Origin: Xylogone sp. PMI_703
Taxonomy: Eukaryota; Ascomycota; Leotiomycetes
Direction: 5' to 3'
DNA length: 64,000 nucleotides
NCBI GenBank assembly: GCA_021399445.1
Contig: JAJTUQ010000002.1
Span: 806,001 to 870,000 of the forward strand
This document shows positions 11,601-26,342 of this stretch, piece after piece. The translations under genes and the position numbers were made by a program. Position 1 is the stretch's first letter, and each line of letters starts with the position of its first letter. Under the pieces are notes generated by a model. It did no database searches and had not been told where the DNA came from. It saw only the letters and a program-made list of their open reading frames with translations.

Positions 11601-13956
11601 GCCTTTTCCGTATCGAAGTGGTGGATTTGTAGCATGTTAATAGCAACATCAAGCAAATTAGTCGAGAATTCAGGCAACCCTAGAGGTTTGGCTAGCTCTT
11701 TTGCTCGGATCATATAATCATCAATCATCTTCTCTATGGATGCAAGATCAAGAGGTTCTGGTTCACTCATATCTGTTCCTCGTTCCAAAGTGCTTGTTGC
11801 ATCATCAGCTTCGGGGATCTTGAAGAGCAATGTGGCAGTGCTATTGGGGTCATCATCACTATAATCTTCCCCTCGTTGAATATAACCGGGTGGTTCGTCC
11901 ATAACCCATTTTGGTCGTTTCTCTTTAGCGATCTTATCCGCCTCCAAGGCTGCCAAAGTCTCTTTTGAAAGTTTGGTATCTTTTTTATGCCCACCGCCTT
12001 TAACATACTTCCTCTTAACATCTGTCGATTTGACATATTCCACCGGTCTCCCGGGCCACATGGTGACATTTGCCTGATGTCGAGGGCCCAGACGGGAACT
12101 TGCTCTGGGATATATTCGGTCATCGTAGTCTAGTGCATCTTCGACTTTGCAATGTATGCCTAAATATCTAAATAGCCATAACCCGGCCTGGTGGATTTGT
12201 TCAGCAGTGCCGGGGTGTATCGAAATAGCCCCTTCAATTGATTTTGTTGGGCTTGTTCGACCGGTATCAGCACCATCGATAGTGGCGGGAAAATCATCTT
12301 CTTCGTCATTGAAGTCATCATCATCCGCATCAGCTGCCGAGTCGGTGATATTGGGGGTATTTCGAGCCTCGATTTTCTTGGCTTGGGCTTTGCTACAGGG
12401 ACCACACGCCCATGCAAAACCTCGTGATGGCTTCTTCAACAATGGCGGGTTGACACAGCTCATGTGGTAAGTATTATCGCAAACGGCACAATCCACCGAG
12501 TCATTACTAGCGTGAATTGATTTTTAGTAATAGCTAAGGGAAGACGGAGAGGGCATACGTACCTTGCACAATATCGGCTACAGCGTTTACAGGTTTTGAC
12601 AGCACTGGTCAACTCCTTGCCCCGTCCTGGTTCTACTACAATGTACTTCCATCGTTGATCGAGAACTCTCTTGACATCATCAGGCACATTAATGACCTGG
12701 GTGGTGGGGATTACATCGTAGAATCGGTGTATATAACGATCGTATAATTTCTCATACCAGAAGGAGTCCCTTGTCTTTCTTAGATCATCTAATTTTTCTA
12801 CTTCACTTTTATGCAAGATTTGACACTTTCCACGCAGTGCTGTCAAGGGACTAATATCAGAATGCATAGAAGCAAATACTTGACGGGTGTCATTGACTTT
12901 GCGTCCAATATCCTTGGGTCGATAATACCAATTAAGCCGTAAGGCATCAATTGGTTGAGTGCTATCGTTGTTGGTGTGGAGGAACTCCATGATCCTTCCG
13001 AGATAATATGGCTCTCCGGGGGGTTCACAGACTAGATACACATGGTCTATAGCAGTATTAGTCGTTATTTGGCTATCACCTGAAACACATAGCAAAGTGA
13101 ACTCGCTGATATGTTGGTGCTACTTACCATTCACCTTGAGTATCGTCCCATCGTCTGCAACTAGATAATCATCTTTCATGTACCCTCCGCAGTTGTCGAA
13201 AGTCATCATGTTCGACTCGCGAAAGCTGCCAGACATTTGCGCAGCCGTATTAGCCCTACGAGTCGCAGGATGGGCTGTGGAGGATGTCTGCGCTTGCCCC
13301 TGTGATTGAAAGACGGCTACGGCGGGTTGCCCATTAGCTTTGCGCTTTTTCGAGGTAGGATTATGAGGAGCTGCCGCCGATGGATTTGCCGAGAAAGTAG
13401 AGGTGCCCGGAATTGGTTCTTTATAATGAGTCTGAATGGACGTGGCTTGGTCCGCCTCTGATCCGACGGACTTTCGAGAATGTGTTAACGGTTTGGCTGA
13501 ATCTGCCGAAGCTGAAGATGCTATATCGGAAATTCGCGATCCTTTGCGGCCGACATTATCTCTAGACGTGGTTGAGACCTCAATTTCATTGTCCAATTCC
13601 TTATCTTCCGCGTAATTTGGGCGTGGAATTCCAGTCCGATTGCGTGACCTGGTACCGTAAGGTGCGGAAGTACTGGGTGCAGAGCTTCCAACCGTGTCCT
13701 TGTGTGGCGGATTTGAAGATGCAGAAGTAGAGGTCGTCATAGGCTGTGATTCAGGAGCGCGCGCATGTGCTGTATCGACATCGACCGATATGTGCGAATC
13801 CTCAGTCGACGAAGGGCGCCTGGAGTCCTCGGCAGCGGCCTCGCTCGTTCGGTGCTCCTCTGAGGTCTGGTTCTCATTACTATCCTCGTTATGCCGTGAC
13901 GAAGGCGGATGCGGTGAGGCTTGGGCACTCGACCGCGCAGAAACACCTTTGGTCAT
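8634..13956 (-). CDS. SNT2: Snt2-like BAH/PHD/SANT chromatin reader
   Basis: Five exons (13956-13128, 13046-12563, 12506-10547, 10499-10106, 10057-8634) give 1696 residues. Order: Ser/Thr-rich N-terminus; BAH domain about 277-430 (YLVCEPPGEPYYLGRIMEF); PHD finger about 425-485 (CAVCDNTYHMSC); SANT/Myb about 750-800 (KKFEDGVTKFGSEW); GATA-like finger near 860 (CKFCGTKNSRQWRRAP); second PHD about 1045-1085 (CAICHQMDP...CYGVM); extended PHD to about 1240 (HVTCAVF...CRAPVHVECAH); a second split finger; then a long Pro/Asn/Ser-rich tail. This is the architecture of Snt2, which in yeast joins Ecm5 and the Rpd3 deacetylase and in fission yeast belongs to the Lid2 complex; nuclear chromatin reading is inferred. 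The open frame runs upstream to a TTG at 14058, but the first ATG, at 13956, has an excellent context (caccATGa). Intron 4 is in frame and stop-free. Confidence 0.9.
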
Positions 13957-15267
13957 GGTGTTGTCCGGTGTGCGATGCTTCGCCCCGCCCAGATCTTGGT
14001 GCCGAAGGAGAGAGGAATGGGAGCGCTTCTCGTCAGAAGGGTGAACGAGAAGCGCCAATTTCAGAGGCTATGAAAGCAAAATTGCCAGACCTTGACCCAT
14101 CAGAGGCCCAGGAAACGACCAATCCCGGAGAAACCAGACGGAAATGAGAAGCGGAGCAGTGATGGATGGCGAGGATTTCTAGACCTCGCAGGTGGAAGAA
14201 TCCAGCAGGCCACTTATATTAGGACGAGGCTGTTGTACACAACGTAGTGGTGGTGAATTTGGTTTAGTGTGGATAAATCGAGGGTCTGGTGAGTCGTGGA
14301 AGGAAATAACGCCTGAACAAGCAAAAAGAGCAACGCGGTACTCCGAATGGGACGGAAGAAAGATTCTGGAATATGTTTTGTTGGAAGTTCGGCAAAAGAA
14401 TGGAGGAGTTCAAGGCGGGAAGAGTTCACTTCTGTAAGTACCTCGAGTTGCGCACGCGCTACCACCGGACCAGGGGGGTTCCACCTCAAATTTGGAACCT
14501 CACCCCAGCACGCCCAGTAAAACTGTATATGGATGCCGGCTGATGGAGGACGACACAGTACACGGCAACGGTGGCGCTGCGACCACCGTTCTTCTATGGT
14601 TTGTATTTTTTATATCTTTATATGTTTATTATGTTGCCCTAAGATTCCAATGCCTACAGCTGGTGGATGCATCCACTCAAGGTCGTGAACATGAACTCCA
14701 TCCCAGACTTGTCCGCGCAGCGAATGGCGTCGTCTTGTGTTTTGCGAGTGTCGTGGAGGGGCCACGCCACTGGATAGGCACGATGCGCAAATGATGTAGC
14801 AGAGGCATCAACATTTGAGCAACGATGTGAGCGAGGTCCTGGATACTATCAAGTACCCTTCGTCGCCTTAGGGTTGCGGTCGTGTGGCTGAGGTGAAGAG
14901 CATCACTAAGAACGTGCAGAGAAGAGCCCATGACCTACTTTCTAGGTGACCACCTTGGCTGGAGACGAAACTCAATAGCAGGCACCTATTACAGGATCGT
15001 TTTGCCGCGTTGCCGTGGATTGCTCGAGGTCATGGAATTCTCTCCCTCTCGCTGTCTCTTTGGTCTCTTGAGGACCCAAGGGTGGATATTTCGCGCGCCC
15101 CAGCTTAGAGGCACAGCTGGACATGCTGTCGTGCAATTCCAGAGCAGCAACTGCCCTTCTCACACTCCGCTCGAAAAGCGGCCTCCAGCAAACCACATTG
15201 CCAGTCAGCATTTGACTCCATGGGTGTGTGAGCCCTTCCGCAAACTGGAGGCAGGGGGTGCGTAGAG

Positions 15268-15352
15268 TAAGTACGCAAAGTACGAGGAGTTGCCGTGTGG
15301 TACGTAGTTACGGTACAGTACCAGCACTGTAGGTTCGGCAAGGCAGGTACGG
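15268..15352. repeat. GTAC-rich intergenic cluster
   Basis: Six copies of the palindromic tetramer GTAC lie within about 85 bp, several in the form GGTACAGTACC. The same motif recurs in other intergenic spacers of this window. Confidence 0.55.
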
Positions 15353-15534
15353 ATAGGCTGGTGTTGTTGGGATCCGATGCAGGACCGAGCACCCACAGTA
15401 GCTTGGGCCGTCGACGTGGACTAGAACCCTTCCCTTCCCATGGCCTTGCGCCCCGCGGATGGATAGTCACGTGGGTGAAAGCTAGGCTACGCACATTACA
15501 TAAGACCGCTATTGTGGAAGACACCCATCAAGAA

Positions 15535-15539
15535 CCAAT
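15535..15539 (+). promoter_or_regulatory. Candidate CCAAT box upstream of the helicase gene
   Basis: CCAATCA about 310 bp before the helicase start matches the binding sequence of the Hap/CBC complex. Position and sequence fit, but a five-base motif is weak evidence alone. Confidence 0.3.
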
Positions 15540-15846
15540 CAGAGTTCGGCTTACAACACCAGCCAGGCCACAATGCTGCCAGTCAACACCAAGATAATTA
15601 TTACTGCTCAATGGCGGGTGAGAGCATTTGGGGGTTATAGAATGTGATTTGCAGAGAGCTTGTGTTTGCGCTCCATTTTCTTTTTTATATGGCTGCTTGA
15701 GGCCTTCATGTACCCGTCGTGATGTCTCTGCCCCAGTTCCAAGGAATCTCCACTCCAGTTAGCGACTCTCAGCTACTCATCCAAGAGCATCTGCGCATGC
15801 TGGAAACTTAGCAACTTGCAATATTGCTGGATCTTGTAGCTCTACT

Positions 15847-19113
<3,267 letters not shown>

Positions 19114-19633
19114 GTGAGCAACTGTTCGGGCTTTTATATGTGCCGAGTTCCACTTGTGCGTTACGAGGCCTTCGGTATTGCCTAGACTTGCCTGCTAACC
19201 CTCCCTAGACATACATAAAGTTCTCTGCAATTGTATTTCCGATCGCAGGAGTCATAGCAGGTCCTTCTCGTATCGTATGCTTAGGTTACATATCTCTTCG
19301 GCTTGAATTTTTACGAAGGCATTCATGGCCCGGCTCTATCATTAGGCTGACAGAGAGTGTGTATAACGTCACTGCAGAGGTACAGATGCATATCTCTAAT
19401 CTTGGCTTCCGATACGTTAGAGCGTTGGAGACTTTTTCTAAAAACAAGGTGAACTGTATTGAGGTATATTATGAACATTATAAGATTGCACAATGACTAG
19501 GCAAACCGCAGGGCCCTTCTTTATCCTTTTCATCTGGTCTTTCCTGCGGCATAGTCGTTTTTGAAGTTGTGTTGTTTGACCGGCTGCCACCAGCATCGGT
19601 CTTGGCCGCCCCGCCCGCCGAGGGTCCATCTAG
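19114..19633. other. Convergent 3' spacer
   Basis: 520 bp between the stops of the helicase and the quinone oxidoreductase genes. I see no gene or clear element; it should contain both polyadenylation regions. Confidence 0.45.
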
Positions 19634-20769
19634 TCAGGCAAAGTTGACCTTGGAGACGAGCTCACCAAAGCCCTTACCTTGAAGCCTGGCTAGTTCAAGT
19701 TCCAACTCGCTTGGTTGGCGGGAACCATCACCTCCCTTTGCATTGAGATTAGTCAGGTGACAAGATAGGGGATAGTAGGCTGCTCTATGCTTGGACTCAC
19801 CGTGAAAGTTCCAGCACCCCATGGAGAGCCACCACGGACCTCAGAGAGGTTGGCAAGCTGGCCAAAGGTGTTCTTGTAACCGAGAGGGACGAAGATAATG
19901 CCATGGTGCGTCAGGGTGGAGAGAGAGGCAATGACAGTGCTCTCCTGACCACCACCTGGAGTGCCGGTAGCAACAAAAACACCAGCGAACTTGCCCCACA
20001 AGGCACCCTGACCCCAAAGGCCACCAGTGGTGTCCCAGAAAGCCTTCCACTGGGCAGGGAAGTTACCGTAACGGGTTGGGATACCAAAGAGGAAGGCGTC
20101 GTACTGTGTAAGGGTGTCGGCGGAAGCGACTGGGATGTGGGAGGGCTTTGCAGGAGCGTGCATCTGTAGAGATCAAGGAACGGTGCGTCAGCCCAGCTAG
20201 ATCAACAAAGCAAGCCCATTCTCTCGAGGGACAAGCGGCAAGATAAACGGGCGTGATGGTAACATGTGGTGATGCATACCTTGGTGAGAACTTCCTGGGG
20301 AAGAGTCTCAGGAACTCTATTAACAAATTGGTTAGGACCCCCAGCGCCAATTCGGATAATATCATGTGGAGCAGGACGGGGACGTACTGGTAGATGTCGG
20401 CCTGGATGCCAGCCGTCTTCAAACCCTCCAGCTCTGCCTCGGCCAACTTTTGAATGTGGCCATACATGGAGTACTGCACAACGATGAGTCAGCCAGGCAT
20501 CTCAGATGGAAACTAGAGTTGTGCAGGAGCCAATTGAACTATGCAGACCAAGCCAATTGGCAATGCTAGCAGCATTCAATTGACCATGCCCAAATAAAAA
20601 CCACGAGTGCAATGCTGCCCTCAGCGGTGCTCTTTTTGCTATAGCCATTGCAGTTCGCAGCTGGAGCAGCAAGCTGCCAATGGAGCAGACAAGCGAGGGA
20701 AAGGGCGGGGTAGCAGGACCTGGAACTGGGGGGACAACGTACGTAGATGATCGCAACCTTGGGGGCCAT
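19634..20769 (-). CDS. NAD(P)H:quinone oxidoreductase, WrbA/Pst2 flavodoxin family
   Basis: FMN-binding enzyme of the WrbA family, which reduces quinones by two electrons and limits oxidative stress; yeast relatives Pst2, Rfs1 and Ycp4 are found at eisosomes. Five exons (20769-20743, 20473-20388, 20316-20280, 20163-19801, 19735-19634) encode 204 residues, the normal family length. Visible signatures: N-terminal strand MAPKVAIIY followed by the FMN phosphate loop [23 protein letters not shown]; the flavodoxin core [24 protein letters not shown]; and [12 protein letters not shown] with SPWGAGTF. Intron 1 is 269 bp, much longer than others in the window, and falls after only nine codons. The region upstream is GC-rich with a short CT-rich leader. 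Confidence 0.93.
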
Positions 20770-21796
20770 TGTGTCGGTTTGGTATGAGTGATGTAGTGTA
20801 GTGAAGGGTGTAGTGTAGCTGGGCTGGGAAAGAAGCTGGGAAGATGGGCTGATGGAGTCTGAGAGAAGGAGGAAGGCAGAGCAGGAAGGAGGGAGGGTTA
20901 TATATACATCTCTTCTCCCTTTTTGATTGCTGGTTGCAGCAGCAGCGGACAGGCGTACCGTTGGACTCGAGGGAGCGGCGCTCGACCCGCCTGCAGCCCG
21001 GTCTAGTAAGGGACTGTAAGTTGTTGTGGAATGATTTGATGAGTTAAGCTCTCTCTCATCTTCCCACTCTGGGCCCTGGGAGGGACGCCGTCTGGGGGCG
21101 AGCTGGTTGATGACGAGACGAGACGAGGAACGGGAGCTAGCAGGAGCCACCAGCAAAGCGGCAAGCATCAAGCACCACGAGCGGCCAGAGCAGCGACGTC
21201 ACGGCATCGAGACTTCCAGAAGAAGCGCGCGCTCAAGTGTGAGGGACAGGCTCGAGGCGGCACCAGGTATCTTGCGAGCGTCTAACCCTCGTGAAGGCCG
21301 CATGTAGCAGTACCAGGACGCTGCTTTTGCATCGCGACTCCGGGACGAAGCCCTCGAAAGCAGCGCCCTGAGAGCAGGCAGGGGGGTGTCCCCATAAGGC
21401 GGGTGCTTAGCGCGGATTACTCAGAATCACCAAACCACCAGCAATCCCATTATTGTCCTAGGAGCCACGCCCGATTCTGCATAGTCCAAGTGATGCCAAA
21501 GCATCAGTCATTCGGTCTTGCTCCCCTCGTGTCGTAAGCAAAATCCTCGCTGGCCGTGAATCATTGCCGTCCCCATTGCTGTATTATCCAAATTCCTAAT
21601 CATCCTGCGGGCCACCAGACGACATCACCGCTCCAACTCGTTGGGAGGTTGGTACCGGTACGGGTATGGTATCAGAGCAGACCATTCCTGCTTGTTGAAA
21701 GTCCCCTGGGGCGCATCTGGCTCTCTCTGGGCATAATCACAGTCACAGCCGTAGCGGGTGGATTACAGAACGACAGGACACTACTCTCTCTCTACG

Positions 21797-21840
21797 CTGT
21801 ACTTGCGTAGGTACAGGTACCGGTACTGTGCAGTACTTTA
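21797..21840. repeat. GTAC-rich intergenic cluster
   Basis: Five GTAC tetramers in about 44 bp, including the palindromic GGTACCGGTAC block. Confidence 0.55.
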
Positions 21841-22100
21841 CGGTGGAGCCGTCGTAGTTCAATAGCTACCATTCTTGGGCTCACCACGCTCAATAGCCTC
21901 CTCGATTTGTCAGGGAGGGCGGACAACACCCGCTGGAGATTTCTAATATCGTGAATTGTTCCCTCAGCCAAGTTCTACTGTATAGTAACAGCGGCCATCA
22001 GAGGCCAGGGACAGGATCTGCCGCCATCTGAATGGAGGCTGGGTGGTGCGGAGGAAGCAGCCACGCCAAGCCTCGCATTTTTTCCCTCTTGTCTCTAACA

Positions 22101-22180
22101 GGTACTAGTACAGTGATGGTACAATACGCTATAGTACGGGTACGGTACAGAAGTACAGTACAGTACCGTACAGTACCGCA
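22101..22180. repeat. Dense GTAC array
   Basis: Eleven GTAC tetramers within 80 bp, mostly as alternating CAGTAC and CGGTAC units in a degenerate tandem arrangement. Because GTAC is its own reverse complement, the region could fold into several alternative hairpins. A further short block lies at 22238-22252. Confidence 0.7.
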
Positions 22181-22854
22181 GTGGTGCTGACTGGATTGTT
22201 GCTACCGGCATATCGGCACGTGACATCGGCGATTGCGCAGTACAGTACCGTAATCAGCTACTCAGCATTTGCGAGCAATTAAGTAAGCTTAAAAAAAGCT
22301 ATCTCCAAGTTAACTATCGCTGCTGCTGACCAACGTCAATTCCCACTTTGTTGAGTCAGGACGATTGCTTGGTTGCTCACCGCCACTGCCGTTTCCATAA
22401 TTGGACACGAGAGGAGGTCTGGTCTGTCTGGATCTTTTCTGCGTGGGCTAAATAGGTTGGTTCAGGAGATAGACACTGATACTGTACATCCATATCGTAA
22501 CCGTCTAACTCGCCTATCTATGCGTCTAAAAGTTTTAACTACATACAGTAGTACAGTCTGGTACTGCAGATGTGATGTACCTACCGGTATTAGCTTATTG
22601 TCTGCGCATGAGTAAGCGAACCCTCCCGCCAATGGAGGACGTTCCTAGTGGAGCTCGTAGAGGTCCTGGTTGCTGCCTGGGGCTGCCATGCTGCATCTCC
22701 TTCTCTCCACATCGTGGAATTATTTACCTTAGACACGGCATATCTTCCATTGCTAATCTCTTGCCGTACTACTCGTCTGTTCCGCCCGCCTCCCGACTAC
22801 TTGCCCTTCCTCAGAGCCTTGATTCTTGCCGCTGGGGACAGGAGAGCACGCCTA

Positions 22855-25800
22855 ATGCTCCGACGGCGTGCTCATGTCCGGCTCTCTTTGTCCATGTCCC
22901 GCTGTGTTTGCCGCGGCCCTCTTCACGCCCGGTTGAGTCCTTTATATACCCACTCGCGTCCCCGCCACGGCTGCTCCAGCTTCGTGCTGTACTGTCAATC
23001 TAGCATTGCGCATAGCAGATTCAAAAGCACCAAGACCACGGCCAAGCTGGATGACTTGCCCCAAGGCCTTTTGCCATTGGAGCCTCTGCCAAAGGAGGAC
23101 GATGAGCCCGCCTATCCCACGGTCCTTCTGCAGGCGCGCAGCAACATGCGCAAATTTGAGAACTGTGTGCTCCTAACACGTGTTGGTGGCTTCTACGAGC
23201 TGTACTTTGAGCAGGCTGACGAGTTCGCTCCGCTACTGAACCTCAAGGTAGTCCAGAGGAAGATAAAGAGAGGCACGACTGTCCACTCCGTATCCATGGT
23301 AAGCTGTTTCAAAATTATCGCCTTGGTCATTTTGGGAGCCATCCCCTCGCCGTTTTTGACGTCTTTTGACGCTTCCAGTTATAGGCTGGATTTCCTTTCC
23401 TCCAGCTTGACAGATATCTCAAGGTCCTGGTTCAGGACTTGAACCGTTATGTTGCTATTGCTGAAGAATTTCCCAATGATGCCTCCGCCAAAGTCAAGGC
23501 GGGCGGTCTACTTCATGACCGAAGAGTTTCTCGCATCATTACACCGGGCACTTTGATCGATGAGAATTTCATGGATCCATTCAGCAATAATTATGTACTT
23601 GCCGTGCACATTGAAGATACCCCTTCATCCCCTACATACCTGAACACCAGCGAGAGCCACGTCCCTCCGGTTGTAATAGATGCGTCCTCGCATATTGGCC
23701 TAGCATGGCTGGATTTATCCACTGGCCAGTTCTCAACCCAATTGACCACCATATCTGCTCTTCCGTCTTTCCTTACGCGAGTTGGCCCCCGCGAAATCGT
23801 GCTAGATGAGAGTTTGCAGGATCGGAGAGATCACGGCATATTTAGTGCTCTTGCTGAAGATAAATACGTCATTACCTATATGAAGCCTCATAAGTGTCAG
23901 TCGGTAGCGGAATGGTCCTCTATGTTAGAATCTCCAGTTCCCGCCCATATAGCAAATGAATTCACGCCCAATGAGGTTAATGCTGGTAGCATGCTACTTC
24001 ACTATGTTCATACGACTCTTCAGGGGTCGGATTTGAGGCTCCAGTCACCGTCAAGGCATCTTGATGTCATGAATATTGATAGAAACACAATGAAAGCGCT
24101 GGAAATCAAAAAGACATTGATTGAGGACGTATTTGCTGGCAGTCTGCTGCACACTATACGACGAACAGTTACCAAAGGAGGCGCACGATTACTGGAAAGA
24201 TGGCTCTGTAAGTCTGCTTAGACTAAGGCGATACATACCTGCTCCCAAACCATGCGTCCTAACTCTTTCCTAGCATCACCATCTACATCACCAGATGTTA
24301 TAAATTCAAGATTAGACCTGGTGTCCTATATGGTTAGGGACGACCAACTTCGAGAGCGTATTATTCTACTGTTGAGGCGGTGTCATGATTCTCATCGACT
24401 CTTGCAGAAGTTTGCGTTTGGTAGAGGTGATCCCGATGATTTAATAGCATTGGCAAACACGATATATGCCACACAAGATCTCTTGACCATGCTCAGGGCA
24501 CATGATTTCGAACACGGTTGCATCAGACCACTGCTATCACGTATCACCCTCGAAGGTCCACGCATACTTGCCGACCATATCAAGTCGGCCGTAGATGAGG
24601 AAGGCGTCGAGCATCAGCATTTCCTTGAAGAAGGAGAGGCCCAGGAAATTCAGGCATTCGCGCATCAAGTCGTCAATCTTCAGGGATCGAGAGAGGATAC
24701 TTCGGTTCTTCCCAAGGGGACTAAAAAGAAAAGGCCGTCGAGTATCAAAGACTATTATTCAGATGATAATGAATTCTGGATAATGAAACCGGGGGCAAGC
24801 AGCACGCTGCAATCCCTTCACCAGGGGCTCTCTAGACTAGGAGATGCGAAAGACAAACTCACCCAAGAGCTCTCTGGCCGTTTGGGCATACCTAGTCTCA
24901 CGCTAAAATTCACCCCAGGTTTGGGTCACATTTGCCATGTGAAGGGAAAGGATACAAGAAAGCAACTCGCAGAACTTAAGAGCGTCAGTTCAAGTAAAAG
25001 TACTCATTCATTCCACCACCAGGAGTGGACAAAGCTGGGACAAGAGATTGACCAATGCAGAGTTCAGATCAGGGCAGAGGAACAGAGAGTCTTTCATGAT
25101 CTTAAAGAGCAGGTTATTATCAATCTTGTTAGGTTACGTCGTAATGCTACTGTCCTAGACGAGTTAGATATTGCTACCTCTCTGGCTACGCTTGCGGATG
25201 AGAAAGGTTGGATTCGACCTATTCTAACTCAAAGCAACACACATAAGATTATTGGCGGACGGCACCCTACGGTGGAGCGTGGTCTACAGGAAGAGGGCCG
25301 CAGCTTCACTAGCAATGATTGTTTCATCGGAGACCAGCAACCGGTGTGGATGATAACTGGGCCCAATATGGCCGGGAAAAGCACTTTTCTTAGACAGAAT
25401 GCGATTATTACGATAATGGCTCAGTTAGGCTCACTTGTGCCTGCGGACTATGCAGAGATTGGGATTGTGGACCAAATATTCAGTCGCATGGGTTCAGCAG
25501 ACAACCTTTATCGAGATCAATCTACATTCATGGTGGAGATGCTCGAGACCGCAGCCATACTAAGAGAGGCTACCGCAAGATCCCTTGTTATTATGGATGA
25601 GATCGGGCGAGGCACCACGCCAGCTGATGGAACCGCGGTTGCCTTTGCTTGTTTACATCATTTGTACCATGTCAATAAGTGCAGGACACTCTTCGCCACA
25701 CATTTCCATGCTCTAGCTGATATAGCAGCGGCAAAAAATATGACCAAAATCGGATTTTACTGTACAGACGTCGAAGAGGACAGCAGATGGGAAGGAGGAT

Positions 25801-25940
25801 TTCGTTACATTCACAAGCTACAACAAGGTATCAACAGGCAAAGCCATGCGCTCAAAGTTGCCACACTGGCAGGGCTTCCACAAGAAGCAATAGGCGTTGC
25901 AAAAGAGGTGTTAAAGATGAGCACTGTACAACACAGTTAG
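22855..25940 (+). CDS. MSH1: Mitochondrial MutS homologue Msh1
   Basis: Three exons (22855-23298, 23385-24207, 24274-25940) give 977 residues, close to yeast Msh1 (959). The open frame extends upstream, but the ATG at 22855 begins an Arg-rich, acid-free stretch (MLRRRAHVRLSLSMSRC) that looks like a mitochondrial presequence, so this start is preferred. Domain I has the mismatch-reading Phe-x-Glu motif in GGFYELYF (residues 112-115). The ATPase has Walker A GPNMAGKST near residue 785, followed by SRMGSADNL, STFMVEM, the Walker B-type MDEIGRGT and ATHFH. The protein should bind mismatches and maintain mitochondrial DNA. It is convergent with the P0 gene, with 402 bp between their stops. Confidence 0.94.
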
Positions 25941-26342
25941 CTTCATTGCCCAATCCTTTAGCCGCGTTAGATTAATTGAAATGTAAAGGAGCGCAGTCAG
26001 GAAAAAATTAGAGTTGTTGTTTTTTGGTCTTCAAGGACTTGAGCACCGTTAAGGGTTAAAAAGCTTTTTAGGGGATCATCAGGAGGCTCAAAATATTGTG
26101 TTTTTGATTCGAAAGAAGCAGAGGAAACTATAAACTGACCTTCTAGATATTTCATCTCCCTCAATCTGTATTCACATGCAGGTAACATGCAGCAGAGAGT
26201 GTTGCTGCAAATAGGGGCCATGGGTCCAATAGGATTGTTGCACTACTCTAAAGTTCCAACATAACGTAGCCGAGGTGATAACCTGCCGATCTTTTGTAGC
26301 CCGTTCCAAATACCCTTTGAATATACAGAATCAGTGATAAAC
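25941..26342. other. Convergent 3' spacer of MSH1 and P0
   Basis: 402 bp without a supportable gene; it should contain both 3' untranslated regions. Confidence 0.45.

Larger units (their letters stand above)
13957..15846. other. Shared promoter region between SNT2 and the HELQ-type helicase
   Basis: About 1.9 kb between two divergent genes, with no supportable coding sequence. The stretch near 14590-14640 is AT-rich, and a GTAC-rich cluster lies at about 15268-15352. Confidence 0.5.
20770..22854. other. Shared promoter region between the quinone oxidoreductase and MSH1
   Basis: About 2.1 kb between divergent genes. No supportable coding sequence; small open frames lack motifs. It holds the densest GTAC arrays of the window (about 21797-21840, 22101-22180, 22238-22252). 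Confidence 0.5.

Noticed and set aside
13957..14058. N-terminal extension of SNT2 to 14058
   Set aside because: The frame is open, but its first codon is TTG; the first ATG is at 13956 with a strong initiation context.
22648..22854. 69-codon upstream extension of MSH1
   Set aside because: It starts with GTG, lacks an in-frame ATG and lies before a good mitochondrial presequence beginning at the ATG at 22855.
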